This document shows positions 20,636 to 31,359 of a stretch of DNA of 64,000 nucleotides, piece after piece. Position numbers and translations under genes: made by a program. Source of the stretch: Agrypnia vestita (Eukaryota > Arthropoda > Insecta > Trichoptera > Phryganeidae); assembly GCA_016648135.1 (NCBI GenBank), contig JADDOH010000146.1, positions 62,001 to 126,000 of the forward strand, read 5' to 3'. Positions within the stretch are counted from its first letter, which is position 1, and the number at the start of each line of letters is the position of its first letter. The notes under the pieces are model-generated. The model made no database searches. It was not told the origin of the DNA and was given only the letters and a program-made list of their open reading frames with translations.

Positions 20636-21177
20636 ATAATAAAAACCAAGTTTTTATTATACTCCCTTTCTTTGTAAAATATAACAATAATTAAAGACGA
20701 ATTAAAACATATAACATAACACTAAACTTACAGTAATTTAATATATTTCTAAAATGTCAGATGTTTTGAGCTTTGATAAGACACTTCATTCTAAAAACAT
20801 TTGTCAGTCAATTTAGATTTTCGAAATTCGTAGTGAAGTACCTATTATGTAAACCGACGGAGTAATTCAAATTTAGAAAATACTCCGCAACGTCATCAGG
20901 CCGCCGTTGCTAGTAATCAAACTTTGGTAATGATTCCAATTTGAAAAAAACATTAAAATTTTTAAAAATCCGAAATTTTACTATAATTATTAAATTTTTT
21001 TAACGAAAATTTGATAAATCTTCTTGATCGTCGCCACAAGTCTGTTTGCAAAGTTTCAGCTCGATTGGATCACGGGAAAATGGTTAAAAATCGATCCAAA
21101 GTTTTTTCGTCAGATAAGCAGACAAGACGACAAGTAGACAAGCAGACGCTACGAGTTAAAAGAAAGGGAGTAAAAAT
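20636..21177 (+). repeat. Interspersed family A, copy 1
   Basis: It starts AAAAACCAAGTTTTTATTAT followed by ACTCCCTTTC and ends CGAGTTAAAAGAAAGGGAGT. The tips ACTCCCTTTC and GAAAGGGAGT are inverted copies of each other. A conserved inner block reads TTGCAAAGTTTCAGCTCGAT then TGGATCACGGGAAAA and AAATCGATCCAAAGTTTTTT. Other copies: 27958-28497, 34396-35060 (5' part), 43645-44060, 61110-61435 and 62985-63400. There is no coding capacity; it is a non-autonomous element. Confidence 0.75.
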
Positions 21178-21357
21178 ATGTCTTATTCCATAAAATCATG
21201 ATTGTGATTATGGTTTTTATAATAAAACATTTATAATTTTATAATATTTATATTTATTTAACATTTAAAAATATTATGACCTTTCATTTTTGTAACAAAA
21301 AGGTAAACTTAAATTTAACCAGTAAGAAACATATTCATAGTAAAAATGACTCTAACA

Positions 21358-22652
21358 TATGAGTCGTTGCGTATTAAAACCTACCTAACGCGATGAACTT
21401 TTTTTTTTAGCAAACCAAGTAAAATTCTTTTAGATCTCGTTTATAATTTAAAAAATATGAAATTAAAACTAATTTAATGGAAAATCAAAAATAAAACATT
21501 CAAATAAACTGACCTAAATGAAATTTGTATATTTCGTGTGTTACTTTAATATTAAAAATGGACTTAAGTACATTTTGAAACCCAACTATGGATTAAGGTC
21601 ACTTTTGAAATATAAGCATTTGGATTTAGATTGATTATGAACGGCAAGGAAGTAAATATATTGATTGCATTATCAGGGGTGTAGTGTAATATATTTGGTA
21701 ATTTAATATTAAAAATATATATATTATTTGTTTTAGTCTACTATATTTATTAATTACACCTACATGTTTCGGAAAAACCTTTCCATAATCAGCGTGTTTT
21801 ATATATATGTCAAAATATCAAAATTAATGATGTCTTTTGTTTTGGTTGTTATTAATTAATAAAAAAATATTTTTAAATATTATTGCTGAAGTTCTTGATT
21901 ACACAAAATTATTGGAAAATTTTTTAGAATTGGACTAGTAGTAGTAATAATTGATTATTAATAATATTTTGTTTACTTTTACATGCTTTACTAATTTCTA
22001 ATGATTCTTAACTATTCAATTCCATACCAAAATCATTTATTAGAAAATTATCACAGTTTTGATAAAGATTGAGGACTTTGCGCCACAAAATGTTCATCAT
22101 CATGACTAACACAATTCAAAATTGCACTCCTTGATAATCGTTCAGTATAGTTACCAATCTTGTAACATTTTCTTTGTTTCTTTTCCACTCCTCTGGTCTC
22201 GTTATACATTTTCTGCCTTTACCAATGGGTGCAGGAACAATAGAAGAATACATTAATTCAATAATACTTTTTTTAAATCACGCAAAATCCACAAATTAAC
22301 AACTAAAAATTGAAACCACAAATCTATCAATAACCAAACACAATTGAACAGATCGTGACAATAGCCACCATTACGTTAAATGTACTTAATGATTTGTCTA
22401 ATTAACAATATGGCTACCATTTCAATGCAGCTCATTGGTCAGAGGAATTAAGTTGATTATGAAAGATAGTGAATTTGGTTATAGGTAGGTTTTGAAACTC
22501 AAGTTGATTTTTTACTAGCAATAACTTCAGATTGGTACTTGTTATGGTAGTAAACTAATGTTAAAAATTGAGCTTAGAGAATATATTGGCATTCAAATCT
22601 AAAAAAAAAAGATCGTTGGGTAGGTTTTGATACGCAACGACTCATATATCGC
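21358..22652. mobile_element. TA-flanked TIR element nested in the piggyBac-type element
   Basis: Inverted ends TGAGTCGTTGCGTATTAAAA (left) and the complement of TGAGTCGTTGCGTATCAAAA (right) are flanked by TA, as in Tc1/mariner-type insertions. About 35 bp match with few differences. Inside, 22130-22260 on the minus strand contains a short coding-like run (RPEEWKRNKENVTRL). I recall it as similar to a motif of uncharacterised lepidopteran proteins, but I cannot confirm this. A hairpin-GAAAC module lies at 21766-21792 on the minus strand. No full transposase is visible. Confidence 0.6.
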
Positions 22653-23752
22653 ATTATGTTTTTCGGGTTCTGGTCCCTCGGTTCCATCTATAAAATATAT
22701 TTATTATTTATAGATGGATTATTTAATTATTTAATAATTTAATATTATTTAATAATGAGAAACAGTAAACACAATTTATTTTATATTTGAATGTTTTCTT
22801 AACTTTATTAAGTACTTACGTCGTCACTAGCGCGATGAGCAATTCGCCGCGCGACGGTAACCTCTTCTTGTGAGCGACAGGTTGGCACTGGCGCAAGGGC
22901 AATTTTAAGCGCGGTAGGGGTAACAAATAAAACTCAGCTACTGAACGTGTGAGACTCGAGAATTTTTTTGACAAAATGGCGCGAATTTAAAATTTGTCGT
23001 GAGCAAAATGCTCGTAGCGCGAATGCTCGCGGGTTAAGCGTTTTTAGTGGTCAGTCACTCGTGTGGGTGGTGCCCTACTAGTATCTGACGTGCAGCGAGG
23101 ATATATGTACATAATGTCTGAACTACCCAGCATGTATGAGAATATTAAAATTCATATTCCTTTACACGATATATTACGTTCCGATATCTCATTTTTTCTC
23201 TGTACATAGCAGGGGCTATGCAGTCAGTACCTCGAAGTATGACTTTTGCTCAAACGTACATTTAGATTTTTTTCAAAATAAATGCTTGAGTTTCTTTTTA
23301 TCCCATTTTTTGGATCCTGATGATTAATGTAAATGTTGGTCAAATTTGAATTGAAAATTTTTTCTGATGATGTATGTAATGAATTTACAATGGCGTCCAA
23401 GCGACCCCATTCAGTCTTTCTATCGTTACTTTTTTTCCAATTATATCTTCTGTACTTTAGAGTTGACACCAGATCTCCAGAACTATTTTATATGACAAAA
23501 TTGCTGCTTGTATGTTTGTAATGAAGACTTCTTAATATAAAATCAGAAATGAGTTTATTTTTTATCTCTGTTTTAGATATACCTCCTTTAATAGATACCA
23601 AGTTCGTATTAGTGCTGAAAATAGCGATTATAATCCCGGAGCATTTTTCCAATCCCGGGATTGCGGGCTTAACGTAGGCCAATCCCGGGTAGATAGTTCC
23701 AGACAAAACCAAGATAGCTATATGTGACTTGGAAATAAGAATTATATTATAA

Positions 23753-23806
23753 TAAAGGAAAGGAAGAGGCCTATATTCAGCAGTGGAGAGACGAAGGTTA
23801 GTGAAG
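23753..23806 (+). pseudogene. LINE 3' tip (EEAYIQQW)
   Basis: A short frame reads KGKEEAYIQQWRDEG-stop. EEAYVQQW-like endings occur at the very C-terminus of reverse transcriptases of lepidopteran non-LTR elements. Only about 50 bp survive inside the hAT-type element, followed by a GAAGAAGAAGAAG run. Confidence 0.5.
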
Positions 23807-24220
23807 AAGAAGAAGAAGACCTTGCAGGGAAAATATTTTTAATTTTAATCGCACATAAAATAAATCTCTCCTACCTATTTTAAAATTGTTATATTATCCT
23901 AAAAAAAGTACGTAATTTATATAACATTGATTACTTGTATAATATCATGCAACAAATTATATTTTTGAAGGTTATAAGTATAATTATAAAAACAAGTGTT
24001 AAAAGAAAAAATATTACGAAACAAAACAGTGTAAAGATTATTGACAAACAAAACAATATAAATTAAGCAATTTTTTTTTACATTAATTAAGATTAGGAAC
24101 TAAATGTTGAACAAATCAGTCTTCAATTCTAAATGAAACGTATAAACAGTATCTATACATACTGCCTTAAATGAAAATTTCGATTTTCAATCTTTAATCA
24201 TCAAATTTATTTTTCGAATT

Positions 24221-24335
24221 TCGGTTGTGAAAAGTCGCTGGTTCGAATCTCACTCGAGACCAGCAAGTTAGTCCTATTTTCATGGCACAAGCGTTTAGCT
24301 TAGTTTGAAAATAGTAAAAATATTGATGAAATTCC
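24221..24335 (+). repeat. tRNA-derived SINE, type 2, copy 1
   Basis: A B box (GGTTCGAATCTCACTC) is followed by AGCAAGTTAGTCCTATTTTC, then CACAAGCGTTTAGCTTAGTT and GAAAATAGTAAAAATATTGA. The same tail occurs at 30081-30225 and 31200-31350, and on the minus strand at 56690-56815. The 5' half of the tRNA-like head has decayed here. The four copies define a SINE family distinct from the one at 2404. Confidence 0.6.
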
Positions 24336-25061
24336 GTGTTCGCATCCCTAAAAAAAATCCCTATAAAAAAAAGTTTAAATTTTTTTACTTACCGTGCGTA
24401 AACAATCAAATTTGCAAACAATGGACGGAGCGTCGACATGGAATATTTAGTATTAAAAATAACCAACAGGAAATTAATAAGATTTAAGTGTTGTTTATTT
24501 TTTAGAATTTTGGAAATATATTCTCAGCTTAGAAGGTACTCGAATCACGAAACGGCTTCAAAGTTTACGACCAATTTAAGACAGCGGAAAACCCGCCTTC
24601 GAGATTTGTTGTAAGAATTGAGCATTTATAATTTTTTAAAGATAGGGCCCTCGAATTGCAATCCAAATGAAGTATATTTGGCGTTAATCCATTTCAAAAT
24701 AAAAATAAAATAAAAAACATTGCATCCAAATCATATAAAAATTCAGTCGACTCCACATGTATTTATAATAACAATTTATTTAAGAGGAATATTACGTTAT
24801 AGCTGCTTACGCGGACACAACTAATCAATCGACCGACCAACGACATCTCCACTCGAGCCGCATTTTATTTCACTCACGCCTATGTGCGAGTGAAAGAGAG
24901 CGCGGCCGGACCAGCACACAGCGCGCCAGCACATTTGGTAATTCTGGGATGCACTGGCCGCTATTTTGTTTTAAAATAATTTTTTGTATCGATCCCGAAA
25001 TTGGGATTTCGGGACCCGTTTGGGATACCGGGACTATAATCCCTAACTGCGAAGTATTAGT

Positions 25062-27300
25062 ACAATTTATTTAAAATTCTGGTTGTTAAAAAATAATAAG
25101 TTTAAGTGTAGCTAGTGGTCGGTAACGACGATGTTTAAAATGTCACAATGTTCCCGAGAATTCATCTTACGTTTACGCATGCGCAATACATACTGGCGAC
25201 ATTGTAAAATTAAAATTTTGTTTTTTATAACGAAATAAACGTATTAGATTCGTGGAGATTAATGGGGTGACATCTCTTTTTATATATTCGAGATTTTAAT
25301 GTGATAATTTTCAGAGATAATTTTCATAAGATTCAGTAAATGAGCACATCAATTTTATTTCATTATATATTAGGGATGCACCTATTATATAATCAGCAGA
25401 CCCCATTGAGGCTTCATGGTTACGGATCGAAATACTTCATTTGTGAATAGCAGGCTCATGCAGTAAGTGGTTTGTAAATATATATTTTGGAAAAAGCCAA
25501 ATAAAATGTTTATCTAACAGAATGTTATGATACATATTATGTCACAATTAATCTAAGTGATTTACTCAATTCTGAGTGTTTTGTTATGTCGTGATTTATG
25601 CGGAAATTGTGAAAGTTTTCTTCTCTTAATTATTCCTTATTCTTCTTTAAATTGTTAATAATATTACTGTCTTTACACAGATGTGAAATTTATGAATAAT
25701 TAAAAATTGTAACAAGTTTTCGGTTCATGTCATGTAATAGGAGCCCAATTATTTGGTATCCTCTTAACATGGAACCATGTCTGTATATTCGGTATGGCGC
25801 ATCCCCAGTATATCTGTGATTTTCTTTCACTAGAACGATATACATATGTTAATATTCAGATTTTGTTTAATTTTTCTAAAATAAAATTAATTAAAACAAA
25901 ATATTTTTAATAATTGGCATGTTTCCAGACTTGAGTTTATTTATTAGTTGTTTAGAAAAAAAAAGTAAAAAGGTAAAAAGAAGACGTATAAATCGATTTA
26001 TTCGCAAAGACAATTTTTATTATATGTGCAAATTTTCACTAATATTATACATTTTTAAAATGTTTTAATATTCTCAAAAGTCCTTAACGTGAATTATCGA
26101 AACTCAAATTATAATACTCCTAGAAGTGATTTCATAAGTTTTGAAAAATGTCATATTTAATAGATAAATATTTTGTTTTCTTTTGAGGTTTTTTAATTTT
26201 TTAATAAATACTTCAAAGGTTTAAATAAATCATGTATAGTAATAATAATAAAAAATCCACCCCTATTATATTGGGTCTGCATTGGGCGGGTGGGGGCTGT
26301 GAGTCTGATTCCTGCCGTTCAGCTGTCGTTGAAGGGGAGCAGTGATATAGAAGAGGAATCTCGATGGAATTGGGACACGGGTGGTGTGTGTAGGGTTTTA
26401 AAAAGTGATCGGGGATAAGGTAGACGAAATACGGGCATTGACTCAGGTGAGCTCGGAAGGGCTTGCCGAGGGTCAGGGGCGAAAGGATGAATGTCATTGT
26501 GTGGGGCGCAGGGATGGTTGGCATTTTACAGGGTGTTTTTTTAGCGATATACAATTTTTAAATATAATGAAACACATATATCGTGATAACGGCCTGGTAT
26601 TGGCTTCACTTGAAAGATACTTTTATGTCATTAGTATTTAAATACGATTGGAATACCACGATTTTCTAAATAAATTCTAAAAATTTGCAAGCGTTGTTCT
26701 GGCGTTGAGAAATAATAAACCAAACTGAGTAAAAAATCAGCTGTCCGCTGTCATATTGGCTATCGCTGGAAAACCTGTAGCCAATTCGAAACTAAACACA
26801 AATGGCATAAAATTATCTTTCTAATAAAGCTAAAATCAGGGCCATTACTTCCATTTTTACGTGTTTCATTTCACTTTAAAGCTCTAAAAAACCTCTACCT
26901 ATAAAAAAACATTCCATATAAGGGTGACCCTTACATTTCGTGTGCAAAAAATTTTTTTTCGACATTAATCTACATCACTCAGTATTTGAGAGAAATAGGT
27001 GAATCCATTCTATTTAAATTTGATAAAATAATATTTTCGTTTTACTATATGAAAAGTTTTATATCCTGGTAGGTGAAATTTGTGTTCATTATTTATTTTA
27101 TTTATTTTTATACTGAATCTATCAACGGCGACGTCTAGTCATACTGGTAAAAAAAATCGAATTCAAATTAGAATACAAAAATATAACACGTCCTAGTTAA
27201 ATTTACAAATATCACAAAAACTTTGCATCTTTACGCACATTGACAGAAACAGTGTATTGTCACAGTATACTAAGAACAGTAATACGTCTTCATACAAACT
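25062..27300. other. AT-rich noncoding; short GC-richer block at 26260-26540
   Basis: No gene is supported. The 26260-26540 block contains overlapping open frames on both strands (26213-26554 minus, 26405-26641 plus). The minus-strand peptide is Pro-rich and unrecognised, and ends in an ATT-repeat-like stretch. It could be a LINE 3' untranslated region. The rest is AT-rich. Confidence 0.35.
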
Positions 27301-27480
27301 GGCCGCCACCCATTAGAATGTGTGCGTGCGTGCTCGGCGCCGTGTACGCACGCACTGTGACGCACACGTTGACATAGAATATGGGGGCACAAGGCGGCGG
27401 CAGTAAGGGCCGTGCCTTCGGTGCCATTCGCGCTCGCAGCCGCCGCTTTAGAAAAAAAATGCGCTTCCTGAAAAAAATGC
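27301..27480. other. GC-rich block with 10-bp palindrome
   Basis: The stretch is strongly GC-rich compared with its flanks. It contains the perfect inverted repeat GTGCGTGCGT (27322-27331) and ACGCACGCAC (27346-27355), then AAGGCGGCGGCAG and GCAGCCGCCGC. It may be the 5' end of an element or a promoter-like region for the coding-like stretch at 27645. No exon is defined. Confidence 0.35.
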
Positions 27481-27644
27481 CTTTTTTATGTTTGTGGTGC
27501 TTTACTAAAAAGATGTGTTGATTATCACAAAGACTGTGAGTTTTTAAAAGTCTACGTTGATGTTAATGATGATCTTGCAATTTAAGTGCAGAAACTAGGT
27601 ATACTAATTACAGAAATTATGCAACAGATCGAAATTTACTCATG

Positions 27645-27806
27645 ACTTTGTTGCCAATATAGAGAGGATGGAGCAGGTCTTTCGCAAAGAGTTCGAAAAC
27701 GATCACATAAAAATTAAAATCGGCACATCGATTTTTGAACAATTAAAAGAATTTGAATTTTATTCGGATTTAGTGTCTACCTTATGCGTCGGAAACTCAG
27801 ACGCTA
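27645..27806 (+). pseudogene. Coding-like fragment of unknown origin
   Basis: Fifty-four codons without a stop read DFVANIERMEQVFRKEFEND, then HIKIKIGTSIFEQLKEFEFY and SDLVSTLCVGN. The composition (charged, amphipathic) looks like protein, not chance. The frame runs into the tail of a family A fragment (27805-27833, ACGAGTTAAAAGAAAGGGAG). I do not recognise the family; it may be part of a transposable-element protein or a host exon cut off by an insertion. Confidence 0.3.
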
Positions 27807-27957
27807 CGAGTTAAAAGAAAGGGAGTAAAAATAAAGTGACAACCCTAGCGTCAACGCAAGAGTAGGCTAATAACTCGTTGACTGGCCGGAGATAAACTAT
27901 TGTTCTGGGTGTACTATGGTATTGTCTCTTGTAAAGAAATCATATTTAGAACATTGG

Positions 27958-28497
27958 TTATTACTTCCTTTCTTTTAACTCGTGGCGTCTGCGTGCTTGT
28001 TTCCTTACGAAAAAACTTTGGATCGATTTTTAATCCTTTTCCGTAATCCAATCGAGCTGAAACTTTGCAAGCAGACTCGTGGCAACGATCAAGAAGATCT
28101 ATCAAATTTTTGTTAAAAAATAATAATAATTATAGCATAATTTTGGATTTTTCAAATTTTTTATGGTTTTATCAAATTGGAATCATTACAAAAGCTATCA
28201 ACGGCGGCCCGATAACGTCACGAAATATTTAAAATTTGAATTACTCCGTCAGTAGGCGTAATAGATACTTCACTACGAATTTCGAAAATTTATGACAATT
28301 GGTTCACAGATGACAGCGTACTTTGGTTTTTTGGGAAGAAATCAAATAATAAAGATATATTTTTAGAGATTTCTGGCATAGATATTTGTTGAGACATGTT
28401 TCATTTTCAGTCAATAAATTATTTAATTACATGATGGTAAACTTAATTTACAAAGAAAGGGAGTAAAATAAAAAATGGGTTTTTATGGGTTAGTTTT
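27958..28497 (-). repeat. Interspersed family A, copy 2
   Basis: An inverted copy of the element at 20636-21177. It opens with TTCCTTTCTTTTAACTCGTG and includes the complement of the TCGATTGGATTACGGAAAAG block. It closes with CAAAGAAAGGGAGTAAAATA and AACCCATAAAAA-type sequence. It aligns over the full length, including the part with the CGGAGTAATTCAAAT motif. Confidence 0.7.
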
Positions 28498-28499
28498 TT

Positions 28500-29170
28500 T
28501 TATGTAAATAACTGGTAAATGTTTGACCCCGGAAATAGGAATGATCAAGCAAATATTAAAATAAGGATTTGTCCAACGGAAAACCATTTCATTATCCCCT
28601 TCGGGTTGATTTTATCACTAAACACATAACACCAGTCACATTTTATGTGTCAGATTTTACGATTTGAGCATATTTTAATATCGTGGCAGTAAGCGGGCGC
28701 CAAATTAAAATGGAGCACTTTGAAAATAATTAATTTTTAATTATGGACCTTATTTATTTGAAGGGGAAAACGGGGAGGCATTGCGTTAGTATTTTGAAAA
28801 TGGTTAATTCTCATTTCCGTACCCTCGATATATATTTTTCTGTGAAATTAAGAAATAAGTATTTGAAAATCAAAATCTCTCTGAAGTCATAGACATTTTT
28901 TTTGAAAAATTACAGAAAACTGTTTTAAATCTTCCGGTTTCAGTTTTTTGGGGTGTTATATCGTATTTTTACGACCTTCCTGGCTGATCAGGACTGATGT
29001 GTAGTTGCGATTGTTGGTCTTGTGGTTAAGTATTGCGATATAGTATCGAAAACAGCGTGAAATGTTATCAGTATTGTGTAAAGTATTGGCTAGCAATACC
29101 GTGTCGAAAGCACTTGACTTGACTTGATCTAATGGCAGTCAGAGTACCGGGTCACTAATGGACCCCTTGC
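28500..29170. other. AT-rich noncoding stretch
   Basis: No gene, splice-bounded exon or element boundary is supported. Confidence 0.4.
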
Positions 29171-29177
29171 TCTTTCA

Positions 29178-29440
29178 TTACTTTCTTGGATTACTGCGGG
29201 GTGGGCGTGGTGGAGGGGGGAGGGGTCGGGGGAGGGCCCCCAGGAGGACAATCTTGGGTCTCCTTACTAGTCGTGGGGCGGTCTCGTCGTAGCGCGATAG
29301 AGTGTTGATGGTGGGTTTTTGGTGGGAAGTGATGCCCGCATATAAACGTTTGGCCATGTGTCTGATGTAGTCCGTGTCGAAAGCAGGATTGTCTGTGTTT
29401 ATGTGATGCGTGGTAATACCGTGTCGGAGTCATGTATTAC
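29178..29440 (-). pseudogene. Jockey-like reverse transcriptase, C-terminal fragment
   Basis: The minus-strand frame reads …ITTHHINTDNPAFDTDYIRH, MAKRLYAGITSHQKPTINTL, SRYDETAPRLVRRPKIVLLG and a Pro/Arg-rich tail, ending PRK-stop at 29178. This follows the layout of jockey-superfamily RT C-termini (a short I-HRDL-like segment, a helical segment, Pro-rich end). The stretch is GC-rich relative to its surroundings. Everything upstream, including the catalytic region, is missing. Confidence 0.55.
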
Positions 29441-30080
29441 CACGAGTTGTCCTGTGCTGCATGTATGTTTCATCCATTGTCTGATCACTATCTTTGTAAT
29501 ATATGCGACGAGATATGATCATAATTGTCAAAATGTTTGTAAATTAATACTGTCTGTTTTCCGTGTACCACCACACATCACAACAAAATAATTATTAATG
29601 CACATGTAAAAAATAAAATAAATTTTACTTAACAAAAGTTAATGTGTGAACCTTGAAAATAAATTAATAACAGTTATACCATCACTTATCATTACGTCTG
29701 AGTCTGTCGAGTCTGTCTGAGAGAAGTGAATGAAATTAAATATTTATATAAAAATGAATAAAGATTGAATTATTCTCAATACATAGATTACAATCTAAAA
29801 GAATTGTTAAAAAAATACTATTAGGAAGAATAAGAAGATTCGTCAGTAACACAAGTAAGTAGAAGTATTGTAAACTAATATTATTTTTGGATTAAGAAAT
29901 GAAACAATTATATTATTAGTACCGCAAAATGAAGCTACGGGAACAACATTGAAAAGAAATAGATTTACTAAGATAAGTACTATGTTGAAAAGATACAACA
30001 TTACAAAATTGAAAAGATACAACATTATTCATTTTGAAAATCACAAAACGGCAGGATTTACTAGAAAAATGGATGCAATT

Positions 30081-30225
30081 GAATATGTGGTTGGCACTCT
30101 CGCCTCGTGATCCAAAGGTCCCAGGTTCGAATCTCACTCCAGACAAGCAAGTTAGTTCTATTTTCATAGCAAAAGCGTTTAGCTTAATTTGAAAATAGTA
30201 AGAATATTGATGTGACACGAATTTT
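30081..30225 (+). repeat. tRNA-derived SINE, type 2, copy 2
   Basis: This copy has a recognisable tRNA-like head (GGTTGGCACTCTCGCCTCGTG, then CCCAGGTTCGAATCTCACTC). It continues with CAAGCAAGTTAGTTCTATTT, CATAGCAAAAGCGTTTAGCT and AAAATAGTAAGAATATTGAT. It is the best-preserved copy of this family in the window. Confidence 0.65.
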
Positions 30226-30389
30226 AAAAAATAAAAATTCAACAGAGGCACGAATATCATACGAAAAAAGAGATAAAATCCGACGGCTATTCGGGAAGAA
30301 ATCGAAATCCCAAAAACTATCATGCTTGGTACAACGAAGATCTATAACGAAATAATAAGAGAAGAACGAAAAGTATCCAAAATTTAAAT

Positions 30390-31050
30390 AACGATAAATT
30401 ATAGAAGTCTTACAGAGACGAAGTTATTTAAATGAGAAACGTGAATTAAAGTCTTTTATACGATAGCCCAGGGCTTACAACCGGTGTGAGCTGGCTTAAG
30501 TGATCTTAAATGCAACGTTCTCCAATACATCCACACATCGAATTTTTTTGAAAATTATATATATGTTCCAAAAAGGAATCATCCGTACATTCAAGGGGCT
30601 TTGCTAGAGACATCTGTAGTCTCTTCTCATGAAACAGTTTCGCGGCTGGTAACGATACTTCTATATATTTATTTTAATGTGGAGTATAAAGCAATATTTA
30701 TAAAAAATATTATGATATTCTTCTGAATTATTTAACATACTAGACATAACAGACTAGAATACGCTTGAAAATCAATATTTTCAATTTTTAACTCCTTTTT
30801 TAGATCATTATTTATTATTAGCAATATTTTTATATGTATTTTCTGGGAACACAATTACTGGATTTGTCCTCTTCGGGATTATTATTAAATATTATAATTT
30901 ATATTAAAGACGTCCATTGTCTACTACGGGATTATTATTTAATTATATTTAAGATAAATTATAGATGTCTCACAGAGACGAAGCTATTTATAACAGACGC
31001 GTGTATGGAAGTCTTTTGTACGATAGGGGCTTATAACCTTACAACCTACA
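30390..31050 (+). repeat. Interspersed repeat family C, two tandem copies
   Basis: Two starts of the family, each ATAAATTATAGANGTCTNACA then GAGACGAAG, lie at about 30395 and 30955. Each is followed by TTATTTA(A/T)A, GAAGTCTTTT and TACGATAG motifs as in the copy at 4190. The sequence between them (30510-30950) is AT-rich and uncharacterised. Confidence 0.5.
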
Positions 31051-31199
31051 TATAAAAACATTGTTAATTTAAAATAACGCATTGAAAATATTTGTCACGA
31101 ATGTTAGACAAATTATAAATTCATGAAATTGTATTTGTATACAAGGTTTATGTACTCTTTTGATAAAAAATAAAAATGTAATTTAATGTAAAATTGTTG

Positions 31200-31350
31200 A
31201 TGCAATGGTCGTGACGCTCGTCTAGTGATCTGGTGGTTGATGGTTCGAGCCCCATTCCGGGACCCCAGCAATTAGTAATTTTTTCATAGCATGAGCGTTT
31301 AGATTATTTTCAGAACAGACAGAATATTCATGCGAGACGTATGCCGGGTT
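31200..31350 (+). repeat. tRNA-derived SINE, type 2, copy 3
   Basis: The head reads ATGGTCGTGACGCTCGTCTA and TGATGGTTCGAGCCCCATTC. The tail GCATGAGCGTTTAGATTATT, followed by AGAATATTCATGCGAGACG, matches the other type 2 copies. Confidence 0.6.
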
Positions 31351-31359
31351 TGCGTATCT

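Larger units (their letters stand above)
20550..23037. mobile_element. piggyBac-type TTAA element, non-autonomous, with nested insertions
   Basis: The left end is TTAA|CCCGCGAG…TCGCG (20550) and the right end is CGCGAATGCTCGCGGG|TTAA (ending 23037). The TTAA duplication followed by CCC at the TIR tip is the mark of piggyBac-type elements. The subterminal ATTTTGCTCAC is also shared in inverted orientation. GC-rich ends (20550-20610, 22820-23037) contrast with the AT-rich middle. The middle contains a family A copy (20636-21177) and a separate TA-flanked TIR element (21358-22652). Without them only ~650 bp remain, so it is a MITE-like derivative with no transposase. Confidence 0.75.
23614..25053. 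mobile_element. hAT-type element with 8-bp target duplication
   Basis: The 8-bp sequence GTATTAGT stands directly outside both ends (23606-23613 and 25054-25061). The ends are inverted and diverged. The left contains GATTATAATCCCGG and the complement of the right contains GGATTATAGTCCCGG; further in, both carry TCCCGGGATT-like and TCCCGAAATC-like runs. An 8-bp duplication with such ends fits the hAT superfamily. The 1440-bp interior has no transposase, but contains a LINE tail (23753-23806) and a SINE (24221-24335). A GC-rich block with CACTCAC/GTGAGTG lies near 24880-24960. Confidence 0.7.

Noticed and set aside
29916..30323. 135-codon minus-strand gene
   Set aside because: Most of it overlaps an inverted read of a SINE and AT-rich Phe/Ser/Ile-biased sequence.
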